64,000 bases of DNA from Cylindrodendrum hubeiense (Eukaryota > Ascomycota > Sordariomycetes > Hypocreales > Nectriaceae): positions 1-64,000 of the forward strand of contig JAANBB010000144.1 of the NCBI GenBank assembly GCA_014621425.1, given 5' to 3'. The position numbers and the translations under genes are program-made. Positions within the stretch are counted from its first letter, which is position 1; each line of letters starts with the position of its first letter. A model generated the notes under the pieces. It had not been told where the DNA came from and made no database searches. It worked only from the letters and a program-made list of their open reading frames with translations. Below are positions 35,551-46,390 of this stretch, one piece after another.

Positions 35551-35998
35551 AGGGCCACCCCCTCCCGCTTGGCTCATGCTCCTCCCATCTCATCTCTCGT
35601 GTCGCTCGGAGCGTCCCCCTTTTTTCCCTTTTTCGTCATTGCATTTCCAATCACCTATAAGTGGCCGACGTACGCCTCTGCCCGACGTGTGGCACGCTGG
35701 TTGTGTAATCTGCATCAGTGCATCTCGGCCACCTTGAACGACTTGTCCTATTGTCGTGCAACGCTCGTGCAACGCCAACCTTGTCTCACTCCCACGTCCG
35801 CTGCGTCTTTGATTTGCCCGGCCTGATCTCATCCAATAATTACAAAGACTCTCCCACACCCTCCCTGCTGCTCGTCCCTTGTTGTATCCTGTATCCGCCC
35901 TGCAACCCCCGCAACTGCTCCTGCCTTTGCTTGTTCTCTCAGGCTCTCGGCTCTCCTCCATCATCCAGCAAAAGGAGGCAACGCAGCAACCGGGCAAC

Positions 35999-36481
35999 AT
36001 GACGGCGGGAGTCGTCCATGGCAGTGCAACATTTGCCGAGCCCACCATCATCGTCTCTCCGACTGCCGACCACGATGCCATGCGAGGCCGCAAGAGAGAT
36101 CGCAGCATGACCCGCCGCAGTGTCCGACCCATCCGTTGTGCGCCCTCCGATGAGTGCAGCACACTCCGAGGCCGCTCTCGCCGCCGTGCCACCTCGCCCG
36201 CCCTAGGATATACCTCCCGGGCTACGTCTCCCAGAGTCTCATCGCCAACCCGAAAGCGCTTGCTCCACGCTGCTCGGATGCGTCGCGAGCACTGCCCCTC
36301 GCGAGTTGCGTCCCCCGTAGAGCAACAGCAGGTCTTTCGCCGCCGCCAACGTACCCGGAGCCGGAGCCGCGGGCCTCGGGCAGACATGGAGCCCGAACCC
36401 CCGCGGTTGGCCGATGTCTTGTCCGGGTTGCGGAACGAGCTGCTCGCCAGCTCCGACGACGACGACGGGGCGAAGCAGTGA
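35999..36481 (+). CDS. Hypothetical basic Ser/Arg-rich protein, 160 residues
   Basis: No recognised family. The single-exon frame starts at an ATG in good context (CAACATGAC) after a pyrimidine-rich leader. The protein opens MTAGVVHGSATFAEPTIIV, then is rich in Arg with SP and RS pairs (RRATSPALGY, SRATSPRVSSP, RSRSRG), and ends in a more ordered segment PPRLADVLSGLRNELLASS and an acidic DDDDGAKQ tail. The composition suggests an intrinsically disordered, probably nuclear or RNA-associated, phosphoprotein; this is inference. A longer antisense frame (35590-36519) exists, but its Cys/Trp/Arg-rich mix looks like the mirror of this GC-rich coding strand. Confidence 0.5.
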   Translation: MTAGVVHGSATFAEPTIIVSPTADHDAMRGRKRDRSMTRRSVRPIRCAPSDECSTLRGRSRRRATSPALGYTSRATSPRVSSPTRKRLLHAARMRREHCPSRVASPVEQQQVFRRRQRTRSRSRGPRADMEPEPPRLADVLSGLRNELLASSDDDDGAKQ

Positions 36482-37482
36482 CAGCTGCGGAACGCTTGAA
36501 ACCCTTCTTCACTCTTCACTCTTCACTCTTCACTATTGGCTCTTCACTTGTACACTGCCAAAAAGGGGAAACCGAAACGAAACCGAGACGGATCTACGAC
36601 TGGAAACCCAATACCCCATACACATTGATGTATTGACATTTTACCTGGACATTTTACTTGGTACGAACTGGTACGAACTGGTCCGAGACCAGGCGACGGT
36701 GGGAAAGGGGAGTTGTTTGTTTGACTTTATTTTCTTTGTTTAATGGATGTTGGGTTGGCTCGCAACGGGAACTTTCTAAAATTGAATCATGTACCATTAG
36801 ATGCTTTTCTTTTGACAAATTAGGTTGATACGTAATGAGATATTGAAACTACCATTGCCAATTCCTGCCCAGTGACTTGAGTGGTCTCGACTTCAGAGGT
36901 CTGCGTTTCTGTCAATTGGAGCAGCCAGCCAGAACGATACTGCCACAAGTACCTAAGGTACCTGGTAGCTCCCTTACCTACGTACAGATCAGTACGTAGT
37001 GTGCAGTGCAAGGAACAAAGACTCCGATTGGTGGTTGAGCGGCCATCTGGCGGTGGTTCCCGGCGTTCCAAGGGCGAACGGCACTATCGCCGGGGCCCTG
37101 TACGGCCCAGCTCCGCTCTTCAACAACAGAGCCATGCTCATTGGCCACAGCGTCCCAGAGCTGGCGGATTTTTTAGAAACATGGACTGATGATTGTAAAC
37201 TGGATCCCACCTTCATCGACCTTTGCGCGTGCGGGCTACAGATCGCGACTCTCTTTTTTCTTTGGGCGTTGTCTTTGTTGATCCCTCTTACGACCTTGTC
37301 CCGACCCATTGAAGGTGTCCACGAGTAAATGCCCTCGAAATCCTAGCCGTGCCCGCGCTCAATTCCCTCCCACGGCCCTCCTCCTCGACTGGCGTCGCCA
37401 ATTTTGCCTCTCCTACCAAGCATGCCGATACCTGTCCTCCCGGTCCTCACCGCTGCGGCTTAGCATTCACTGTTCCGATCCA
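36482..37482. other. Intergenic: upstream region of the Cya5-like gene
   Basis: About 1 kb. It holds CACTCTT direct repeats at about 36510-36535, a duplicated GGTACGAACT at 36660-36680 and palindromic TACCTAAGGTACC/TACGTA motifs at 36952-37000. Codons before 37483 are open in the same frame back to 37309 but without an ATG. Confidence 0.5.
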
Positions 37483-40400
37483 ATGATCGAGAGAACGGCG
37501 GCCGGCCTGGAATCATGCAGCCTCCAGCGTGTGCTTCACAAGCCCACCAAGAGTTGTCGCCAGCTGCACACGGGCTTCTGGCAGCATGGCGCCTCGGCCC
37601 TTGATCTCTCCAGCATCTGGCCCGGGGCCCCACGAGCCGCCGATTCTGAGCCCACCGATGCCGAATCAACACACCGTCTCCAGCAGCAGTCCGGCCTGCT
37701 CGCCTCCGTCTTCCTGCTCGACTTCCTCTACCCCAGCGCTACGATACCGCTCCTGCGTCGAATATACCCCAAGCTGCCCAGGACGCAAGATGGGCACCGC
37801 AAGGCCGTGGTGCCGCGGAGGCGGCAGTTTTCTTCGTCAGCTACCGACCCGATCCTCGCATCGACGACCTCGAATACGACCGGATTCATTGACATAAATT
37901 CACGAGAGGGGCAACCTTACACAACCATGTCTAGGGATGACCTTACTCCTTTAGAGACCCTTCGAGACGGTCAAGATGTCAATCGTCACGACAATGCGCC
38001 GATAGCGGAGAGCCAGATCGATCCAGACGCTGCGTTAAAACACGACTCCCAACAAGCGCTGGAACGTCTGGAGCAGCTGATATCACACGACACTGGCCAA
38101 CTTTATTCCGAAGTCTGGGACCTCTACACCCACCTCGATCACGAGAATCGTCTCTGTATGCGCGCTGGGGTGGTTATGTACCTTGCTCGGTCCCATGGAG
38201 TTGTAGAGAGCAGACGAGCACTCTCCGTCTTTCGACAGCTTCCCATAGACGAGTGGAATAACGACCTTCTTACCTCTGGCATCCTCCTGTTCCTGCGCAC
38301 GGGGGACCTGCCATCTGCGATAGAGCAGTTCAAGGCTGGCCTGGAATTGAAAGGATTGACCGGGGGCCTCGAATATTTATTAGCGGATGCCATTTCGTCG
38401 AGGAAATGGGCCGCCGCCTTGGATGTTTGGGTGGCGTACTATGCCGCAGAGGTCACAAGAGATCCCAAACGAAAGCCGAGTACGGAACGACTCAAGGACC
38501 TCGAAGGTATCCCTGACCAAGGAAATCTCTACTTTGCTTTCCGAAGCTTCTTGGCGACAGACGGCGCCGATTGCCAACGCGAGCTCAAACGATCCCCCCT
38601 TTCCTTCACGGCTTTCCGAGCCTTCCGCAAACACTTTGCACAAATGGCGTTGTTGGAGCCTTGCTCCCCGGAGCAGGCGGCCGTGATCCTAGAAACCTTG
38701 AACGACACCAATCTCTACAACGGCTATTTAGTGCGGATGTTTGACCGCTGGTACGAAAAGTTGGAACCACAAGCGACTATTGCCAAGCTTCCCGCAATTT
38801 ACCAGACACTCCGAGTCCTACCAGATGCTCAGCCTGCGATGCATGTCCTACGAGGCATGTTCAAGGTTCACTTTCCAAAGGACATCGATGCCCTTGAACA
38901 ACTGTACCACGATTGGGTTCGATTCCGCGGGGGTTTGAACCAATGGGGCTATGAGAAGTTTCTCAAACTGTATGCCCAAAGGGGTGACGTTACAGCCGTC
39001 CAAAAGCTTTGGGGCCAGTACGTGAATGCATATCCATCAGTGCTTAATACGCCGCGAGCCTTCAGGAGTACCCTGAACGTCTACGCGCAAGCAGGAGATG
39101 CCGCCCAGGCCGAAAGAGTGATGAAAGAGATGACCAGCAAATACGGGGTCAAGCCCGACGTTGACTGCTGGAACACGCTTCTGAAGGCGCACATGAGAGC
39201 CAACAACTACCCCAAAGTGCTGAGATGCTTCGACATGATTTCCCAAATGCACCAGCCTGACTCATTCACCTACGCCCATGTCATGGCCATGAGCTCGAAG
39301 AAGGGCGACCTGGAAACCACCCTCGACTTTTTTAACCGATCCCAGGAGGCCCAAGTCCCGATTACGAAGGAGATGGGCCTGGCGTTGGTAGTGGCGTATT
39401 GTCAAAACGACCTCCTGATTGAAGCGGAGACGCTGTGCGTTGAGATGGCCGAACGAAGGCTCACCCACACCGCTATCTGGAACCAGCTGCTAAACTTCAA
39501 TGGCGAGGCGCGCAATCTTAACAGGTGCTACGCCATACTCGAACGTATGAAGAGGTTTGGCGTGGAATGGGATGATGAGACCAATCGTTTCCTTCTCCAG
39601 GCTCTCGTCAATGTCAACCGGATTCACTCTGCGTACGCCCTTTTGAAAGGAGCCGAGAACGAGAACCTATTTGCCGTGACACCAGAGCACTATGCTATTG
39701 TCATGGCGGGCGCCGCTCGTGTTGGAGAGCATCTTCTTGTGGAAAGTCTTCACCACCGGTTGATAAAGTCGAACATGCCCGTGAGCTTCAACGCTCTGAT
39801 AGCACTGGTGGAGTCAGCGGTGCGACGGAAGCCAGGAGTGGAGCGAACACTGAACATGAGCAAAGAATTGGTTGAGCATTTCCGCAAGGCCGTGTCCGGT
39901 TCGACTGGAGAGCCTGGACAAACTGCGACAGCCGGTTCCCCGGTCATCTCGGCCATCTTGCCGGGAAGCACGGCGATGTCGAAAGGCCAATCACAGAGTA
40001 TCGGCCGGGCAATTATGCTTTTGGTTGAGCTGCGAGAGTTTGGGACTGCGGAAGAACTGGTAACTCTCTACACCGAGTTATATCCCCAGTTCAAGCAGAA
40101 CGACCAGTACCCTCCCAACGTTATGTCTGCTCTGATGCTCGCATATTACAAGGACGAGAACTTGGATCAGGTCATGGAGCTTTGGCAAAAGACCTGGGGA
40201 CAAATACTCGAGTCGAGCAAGAAGAACAACGGAGAGGGTATCTATGCTGGCAACGAATATGACCTCTCACGAGTGCTTAACATTGTGTTGAGGGTGTACA
40301 GAGACAAGAACGATGGCCAGGGGCTGTCGGACTGCATTGATCGAGTCACCAGGGCAGGATTCAAACTCACATGCGCCACCTGGTCTCTAGCCGTCCGATA

Positions 40401-41265
40401 CCTTGCCGAGCTGGACCGATGGGAGCGCGCCATGTACTGGTGTGAGACAATGCTCATGGATGGCTGGCGAGGCTGGAACTGGGGAAGGACCAACAAGGAG
40501 AAGGCCGGGTTCCTGAACACACGCGCCCTCAGGGCGCCCAAGAATGTCGTGTTCCGGCTGCAGCGGAACTGGCTTGAGATGCGCAAGATGGCCGCCTGGT
40601 CAGAGGACATCTCCCGCCGGCTGCATAACGTCCAAGCCAAGTTCCCGCGTCTATATCACGCCTTCACCATGACCGATATGGAGACCCTGCCGATGACGTA
40701 CCGGGTTAACTCGGACTGCACGCCTGTCCGGGATCTCGACGAGGTCCTGCGCAGTATGCCGTACAACGAGCTGATAAAGGCCAAGGAAGCTCTGCTTAAG
40801 CAGCTCATGCAGGAACGAAAACGCGAGAAGCGCCTCGGCATTGCAGCGGTAGCGACAAAGAGTGAGAAGGATCGCCAGGACTGGAAGCGTGAGCTGCACA
40901 ACAAAGTCCGACGCTTCGCGGCCACCTGGGCGAAACGACACGAGCAAAAGCTCGCCGAGACAAACCCCTCGCCGGCCGAAGGGGAACCACCCTCCTCCTC
41001 CGCCACCTCTCCCTCGCTTAACCCGGTTATGATCGCTGACCCGGCTATGATCGCTGACCCGGAACAAGTCATCGCTCAGGACCGCTCCAACTACTGGAAC
41101 ACCTTCTGGGAGCGTTACGACCAGCGTCCCCACGGTGACCGTCGCTCCCAACACAAGAATCACAATCCGACCAGGGCGCCAAGGTCAAGAGACAATGATA
41201 AGAAGACCAGACCCGTATCCAACTCTACAACAAGAAACAAATTCGCCAGTTCGAAGAAACGATAA
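37483..41265 (+). CDS. Mitochondrial pentatricopeptide-repeat protein, Cya5-like translation regulator
   Basis: A single exon codes for 1260 residues. The start MIERTAAGLESCSLQRVL matches the beginning of fungal Cya5-like proteins, and an Arg-rich presequence follows with RRRQFSSSA near residue 120, a plausible matrix-processing region. The middle (about residues 370-800) has PPR helices such as PDVDCWNTLLKAHMRANNYP, PDSFTYAHVMAMSSKKGDLE and TAIWNQLLNFNGEARNLNRC. The C-terminal part is basic, with a coiled segment (AKEALLKQLMQERKREKR) and the WAKRHEQKL region. In Neurospora, Cya-5 is needed for translation of cox1 mRNA. RNA binding in mitochondria is expected; target specificity cannot be read. 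An in-frame 18-base duplication (41023-41058) repeats MIADPA. No intron is needed. Confidence 0.85.
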   Translation: MIERTAAGLESCSLQRVLHKPTKSCRQLHTGFWQHGASALDLSSIWPGAPRAADSEPTDAESTHRLQQQSGLLASVFLLDFLYPSATIPLLRRIYPKLPRTQDGHRKAVVPRRRQFSSSATDPILASTTSNTTGFIDINSREGQPYTTMSRDDLTPLETLRDGQDVNRHDNAPIAESQIDPDAALKHDSQQALERLEQLISHDTGQLYSEVWDLYTHLDHENRLCMRAGVVMYLARSHGVVESRRALSVFRQLPIDEWNNDLLTSGILLFLRTGDLPSAIEQFKAGLELKGLTGGLEYLLADAISSRKWAAALDVWVAYYAAEVTRDPKRKPSTERLKDLEGIPDQGNLYFAFRSFLATDGADCQRELKRSPLSFTAFRAFRKHFAQMALLEPCSPEQAAVILETLNDTNLYNGYLVRMFDRWYEKLEPQATIAKLPAIYQTLRVLPDAQPAMHVLRGMFKVHFPKDIDALEQLYHDWVRFRGGLNQWGYEKFLKLYAQRGDVTAVQKLWGQYVNAYPSVLNTPRAFRSTLNVYAQAGDAAQAERVMKEMTSKYGVKPDVDCWNTLLKAHMRANNYPKVLRCFDMISQMHQPDSFTYAHVMAMSSKKGDLETTLDFFNRSQEAQVPITKEMGLALVVAYCQNDLLIEAETLCVEMAERRLTHTAIWNQLLNFNGEARNLNRCYAILERMKRFGVEWDDETNRFLLQALVNVNRIHSAYALLKGAENENLFAVTPEHYAIVMAGAARVGEHLLVESLHHRLIKSNMPVSFNALIALVESAVRRKPGVERTLNMSKELVEHFRKAVSGSTGEPGQTATAGSPVISAILPGSTAMSKGQSQSIGRAIMLLVELREFGTAEELVTLYTELYPQFKQNDQYPPNVMSALMLAYYKDENLDQVMELWQKTWGQILESSKKNNGEGIYAGNEYDLSRVLNIVLRVYRDKNDGQGLSDCIDRVTRAGFKLTCATWSLAVRYLAELDRWERAMYWCETMLMDGWRGWNWGRTNKEKAGFLNTRALRAPKNVVFRLQRNWLEMRKMAAWSEDISRRLHNVQAKFPRLYHAFTMTDMETLPMTYRVNSDCTPVRDLDEVLRSMPYNELIKAKEALLKQLMQERKREKRLGIAAVATKSEKDRQDWKRELHNKVRRFAATWAKRHEQKLAETNPSPAEGEPPSSSATSPSLNPVMIADPAMIADPEQVIAQDRSNYWNTFWERYDQRPHGDRRSQHKNHNPTRAPRSRDNDKKTRPVSNSTTRNKFASSKKR
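41023..41058 (+). repeat. In-frame 18-base tandem duplication in the Cya5-like gene
   Basis: Two copies of an 18-base unit differing at one position, coding for a repeated P(V/A)MIAD hexamer in a Pro/Ser-rich linker. Confidence 0.9.
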
Positions 41266-41889
41266 CGAAAACCCGGGTATGAGGCATCAATGTGTCTCGA
41301 GCACACATGAGCCCCGAATAGGCATAATGGCATGTGTACGAAGTTGTGGCATTTGAGAGGCGTGTGTAAATTACATGGGTTCATAGAGGATGAGAGGGAG
41401 TAGATATCATGTATGCTGGGAGCTGGGGCACGATTAGATGAGATGAGAGACGTGTATTGGTATATGTACAAACCCTACTGAGCATTTACATCCTGTCTGT
41501 ATGATATAGAACAATGACTTGACGTCGCCGTGCCTCCAATATACGAGTGGATTGTTGCGTATGTGATAATTTGAGTAGCCCCTTCTTCGTCTATGGCTGA
41601 GATCAAGTTGCACCATTCCCTCATTAGTATCGATCTGTTTCCCTATAAAGCTGGTATAAGCAACGCCGTACTCCATAACCCAATAAATACAAGCACAGTC
41701 GCAGTGCAGTCCCGATCCCAGTCTCGGTGCCATCCATGAGTAACTCCACAATCAAAGCATTTCCCAGTCTATGTCGTCGGTTCCAAACCCCGAGGAGTCG
41801 CCCCAAGCGGCAGCAATCATTGTTAGGGGGGAGTGTTTATTTACAAATGCATAATATCCAGAACAGTATGTGCGAGCGATCATCGTCAT
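41266..41889. other. Intergenic between convergent Cya5-like and Atos-domain genes
   Basis: About 620 bases of A/T-richer sequence between two stop codons, expected to hold both 3' ends (an AATAAA-like AATAAATAC is near 41683). No gene is recognised. Confidence 0.5.
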
Positions 41890-44338
41890 CTAGAGGGTCG
41901 TGTCCTCATCGGCGGGTGCGTGCGGCGGAGGTGGTTGCTTCACGCCGAGGGACCGCAGTCGTTGTGAGAGGAGACCCTCGGCACCGCCGCTGGATGAACC
42001 GTTCGCAGGAAGGGCGAAGGCATTGCCACCGTAGCCGAGGTCGCCCTTATTGAGCTTCTCATACAGCGTCGGACCCCATGGCGCCGACGAGATGCCGGAT
42101 GAGTCCTGTGTCGATGGCCGGCTGGCCTGTGAGGAGCTTGGGGAGCGAATGCCACTTCCAATTGCCGTTGCAGCGGTCATGTCACTGACGTCACTGTCCA
42201 AACGATCACGCCCGGGGAGGCAAAATGGAACAGGGTCAATCGGGTGCGTATTGCCGCCGGCGAAGGCCGTGGAGGAGGAAGCACCAGCATAGGTGTTCGT
42301 GGTGGGAAACACGCCGTCCATCATGTCGAACGCCTGGCTGGATGGTCCCAATGGGAATCCAGCGCTTCGCCTTCGCCAGGCCTTGTCGGCGGCAAGTATT
42401 GCACCTGGGCCCGTGGCGGGCGTTGACGGGTGCATAACGCGAATCGGTTTGTAAGGAGTGTAGCGCGGCTCAGGCCAAGTCGTCTCGTTGCGCAGCTTCT
42501 CCTTGCCGTCAGGGACGCGGTTGGCGAAGACGATGCGGATGCTTTTGTATAGGTAGAACCGGCCTTTGGCTGGCGAGCAGATGTGTAGGTGAACCAGATA
42601 TCTAAGTATTGGACGGTCCATCGAGTCTAGCTCGGACGCCGCCGGGACGTTGTCGATGATAGGGCCGGCCGAGTAACTGCGCTGGCGGATAAAAGTCTTG
42701 GTTCCAGGCTCCATTCCAGTTAAATCGTAGGGGACCAGGAAAAGCTTGACAGCTGTTTTATTAGGGTTCTTGATGATGATTTGTATCTGCCCCTTTTCGG
42801 GAATCCTGTAGCTTCCGCCAGGAGGGACCTTAGGGGCTCCGGATTTTCGCTTTGCCCTCGAATTTCGACGTAGCTCACGCTCGGGGCTTTGGCTGGGTGG
42901 CATCTGTACGTCATCCTCGACCGTCTTCCTGTCGGCATACCGAGACTGAGCCTTCCGTTTGATCCTCTGCTCGTCTTCTGGGTTGGGAAGCCCGTTCTCT
43001 AGGTCGATCTGACCGACGTAAGGACTAGGCCCATCATCTGAATTTGTTCGTCCGTGAGATGTGCTGCTGTAGCTGTAATACACAGCCGGGAACGACAGAG
43101 TGACATGGGCTGGGCACTTGAGGCTAGACTTGCACTTTCCCTTCCCCAACACGCCGATCTGGGCAACGAAATCAAGAGGTTTCGACGGTGTGGTAGACAT
43201 GCGGCCGCGAAGGATACTCTCTTCATATGAGCCGACCATGGAGGCATGATGAAGCGGCGAGGAGTCGGAAACGAGGGACGATCGACGTGAGCGCAAAAAG
43301 GCAGGCGTCTGTGGTGAAGTACCTCCTTGTACGAAGCTCGGGATTGAAGTCAAGGACCTTCGAGGTTGGTGCGCTTGGTATGGAAATGTTGCTTCTCTTC
43401 GAAAGGAGGATATTCGTGGAGGAAGCGAGTACCGAGGGGAAGGGGAGGGAAATGGGGATGTTGTAGCTGAATTCATAGTATATCGCCTGGCGCCTAGCCG
43501 TCCGGACGAGAAATCAATGCCGTCCAGCGGCATGGAGAGATCAAGTTCCTCATAGCTCTCGGATTGAACTAGAGGGCTGGTCGGGGCCTGGTAGATAAAA
43601 CTCGAAGCGAAAGATGACGACAGAGGCGAGGTGCCAGATGGAAAGCTCTCGGCGCTCTCAGACAGAGGGATCCTCCGGTCAAATTGGAACGATGCGAAGG
43701 CCCTCGGGGGAGAAGTCGCGATCCACGGGTTCTCCGTTAGAGCTTGGTGGGTGTCGGCGAGCGCGAGGCTGACGGGCCTGACTGGGTTGTCTGTCACGGT
43801 TTCGTCCTCGGTGAAGTCTCCGCTGTGTAATGCCGACCTGGGTCGTTCGATGCTGAGGCCATCTCGCAGCCTCTCATCAATATCACCATGCGCTTCGTTC
43901 TTCTCTGGAGTAATCTGGGCCGGTGGTAGGAGACTCGAAGATTCGGACGGGGTTTGGGGCCTCTTGGGGGCTGAGACGGAGTTGGTGTGCTGGAGAATGG
44001 ACTCGAGCTGTAGAAGGGGCATCAGCAGGTGGGAACAAGGCACAGAACCAGACACTAAGAGGAACGGAACAGGATCTACGTACGTGACGGTTGGGAATCC
44101 ATGTGGGAGACTGGGCGCGCTTCAGCCTTTCGATGAGAGCAACGCGGTCCGATATCGCCGGCCCATCATCAGACCCGGGACTCTGGGGACGACTTGGGCT
44201 ATCGGGAATGGGACCTTCGCAGAGCTCAGTGCGGATGCTCTCTTCGGAGAGACGCCGTCGGCTCGTAGGGGCGACATCAATGGGGGACGGGTCGACCAAA
44301 GAGTGGTGGTGGTCAAGGTCGTCCTGGAAGATGGGCAT
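41890..44338 (-). CDS. Atos-like (FAM214/DUF4210) domain protein
   Basis: Two exons, 44084-44338 and 41890-44007, give 790 residues. The intron of 76 bases has donor GTACGT and acceptor CTACAG. The N-terminal 340 residues are Ser/Pro-rich and disordered. The Atos-like conserved domain spans about 346-398 (SYEESILRGRMS, FVAQIGVLGKGKCK, LKCPAHVTLSFPAVYYSY). The companion 'chromosome segregation during meiosis' domain lies at about 483-606 (SYRIPEKGQIQIIIKNP, LRYLVHLHICS, GRFYLYKSIRIVFANR). In animals Atossa proteins act as nuclear regulators of transcription; fungal members are linked to meiosis mainly by domain name. The role here is inferred, not shown. The ATG at 44336-44338 is the first in frame and gives MPIFQDDLDHHHS. 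Confidence 0.87.
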
Positions 44339-45359
44339 GATGACGTCGAAGGGAGCAGTAGTATTGGGTAGGAGCCACAGCGACGCTGTAGACCTGGGGG
44401 AGGGTCGTCATGAATGATAATAGCAGGTTGGTAGCAGAGCTTGAGCCTTAAGCCTGGAGCTACCCAAAGGTAAATCGGGCGAGAAGGGAGATTTCAAGGT
44501 GAGGTGGAGGTGGATATCATGCCATGCAGGTGGCTGCCAGGGCTCCCCGTGGGTCTTTGAGATGGGGATCTGGGATCGTGGGACGTCATCCACGGATCTG
44601 ATGACGATGGGCCACAGAGGAGTGCGTCTATCCAGGTGCCGGCTCCGTCGTGCCCCGGGGGCTGTTTGGTTGACAGGCAGACGGAGGGCAAAGGACAGAG
44701 GACGAAGGACGAGACGACTAAGGACTATGGAGGAGTAGACGAGAGTTGAGTGCAGACGTAAATGGCAGAATGCTGGCGACAGCGGCGGGCGGACATGGAC
44801 TTGTTATGATACGACGTCGACGTCAAGGATAATGGGCCGCGGCGGGAGCAGCAGCGACAGCAGCGACAGCGGCACGAGCGGCGCCGATGGCGGTGAAAGT
44901 GAATCATCCCAAGGCCCTTGGACCTGCTCCGTAAAAAGGCCCAGCAGACCCGGACGACCCAGGGTCAAACGAAAGCCAACCTGCCTTGGGTAAAGTTGTC
45001 GGGCGGCGGGCGAGTGGAGAGTGGGTGGGAGTGGAGGAGAGTGGAGAGATCAAAGTGGAGAGACTTGTGACTGTGAGTTGCGAAGTTGGGCAGACGGGTG
45101 CAGCCAAAAAGCCAAAGGAGCCACTCACTCACCCTCCTCACCTTGCCACCAAGGCGACGGGCCCCGGAACAGGAAGCACCATCAGAATGCGGCCGGCCGT
45201 CGGTAAAGCGGTAAAGAGGAAGAGAAAAAATCGGCACAGTCACGGGGAGGTGCATAGTGGCATCGAGCATGCACTGCTGGGATCGGACATGCATAGATGG
45301 CAACATAAGAGGGCAGCAGCAGGATGGGATCGACATTCACAACTCGCAGTTCACACGTC

Positions 45360-45430
45360 CATACGGGCACACACGGGCACACACGCTCACACACGCCCAC
45401 GCACGCTCACACGACGCTCACACGACGCTG
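45360..45430. repeat. Imperfect CACACACG/CACGCTCA tract
   Basis: Degenerate repeats built from GGGCACACAC and ACGCTCACAC words, likely low-complexity promoter DNA. Confidence 0.75.
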
Positions 45431-45648
45431 GTCCCAACCCGTCGTCAACTGCAAACTGCAAACTGCACACCTGCACGCGCATCGTTAGGCGGGTCTTTTA
45501 GGGCGGGTAGCGGCCCTGCATGGTCTTCCCCGTCCACCAAGACTAGGCAGTTCTGGGTGGCCTTCATCCTTTGTTGGTCGACGTTTTCGGAGGGCTGCTT
45601 ACAGTGCAGTGAGCACTGCCGTAGGCAAGCCACTCAGCGGGTTTGGTT

Positions 45649-45673
45649 CAGCAGGCTCAGCAGGCTCAGCAGT
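45649..45673. repeat. Tandem repeat, unit CAGCAGGCT, about 2.7 copies
   Basis: A 9-base unit repeated head to tail. Seen directly. Confidence 0.85.
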
Positions 45674-46390
45674 CTTATTACAGAGGGTGACCAAGCACAG
45701 AGGGCGTCAGCTAATACAGGGCTCGCACCTGTGAATTGCGGCCCTGTTCCCCGTACCGTCGCCGGTTGTGTGTGTCCCTCCCTCCCTCATGGTGGCAGTG
45801 GGCTGAGTGTACAGCCCAGGCGCTGGTGTGACGATGGTTGATGGCGGATCAATTGCCAATCCTCCATGGATTAGAAATGCGCCCTTGTCACGCCTCACAG
45901 TCCACCTGGCCGCCTGCTTCTCACTCCTGCTTGCAGCTTGCTGTGCTTGTGGCATGTGTTCGTTCGCTGGTGCTTCATACACACACCGTCCTCTCGGGAT
46001 AGGTATGCGTTTCTTCGAGTCAGCGTGACCTGGCAGTGCGTCGCCAAATCCGTCGTCAGGCCACCAACAGGCTTCGCCGGGTTTGTACTCCTGCGTTATG
46101 CCTTCAGACCAACTCCGTCCAGCTCCGGTATTCGCTAGCTCTTGGCTCACCTAAACCGTACCGCTTTTTATTTGTGCTTCCGAGTTTCGCCTTTGGCCCA
46201 ACGTGAGTAGCTGTGTACGTACAGTCAGGGTGGCTCCACATCAGACACACACCTTGACGCCGAGACACACGCCCCTCCGGCCCCACTACCACACCGCACC
46301 CTCACCGAGTTAGCGTCTCTGATCAATTCTCATTGACGACACTCAACCCAGACGCATCTCTCAGGTGAATACTCATCGCATCTGTCAGCC

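Larger units (their letters stand above)
33358..35998. other. Intergenic: LSB6 upstream region and leader of the small hypothetical gene; cluster of short tandem repeats
   Basis: No gene is recognised in 2.6 kb. AGGTAGGTAGGTAG lies at about 33855-33868. Four unrelated short tandem repeats are packed into 35116-35550. From about 35575 to 35998 the plus strand becomes pyrimidine-rich, as expected for the leader of the gene starting at 35999. Confidence 0.6.
44339..46390. other. Intergenic between divergent Atos-domain gene and FYV7; repeats only
   Basis: About 2 kb containing both promoters. It has CAG/CGG-rich repeats at about 44845-44880, an imperfect (CA)n/ACACGCTC tract at 45360-45430 and a 9-base tandem repeat at 45649-45673. 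Open frames here overlap on both strands and lack known domains. Confidence 0.5.

Noticed and set aside
35590..36519. 309-codon antisense open frame
   Set aside because: It mirrors the small basic gene and its leader. Its composition (Arg, Cys, Trp, Gly) is typical of a reverse-strand artefact and no domain is visible.
44845..44880. CAG/CGG repeats as a possible polyglutamine gene
   Set aside because: No open frame with start and supporting sequence on either strand; more likely low-complexity promoter DNA.
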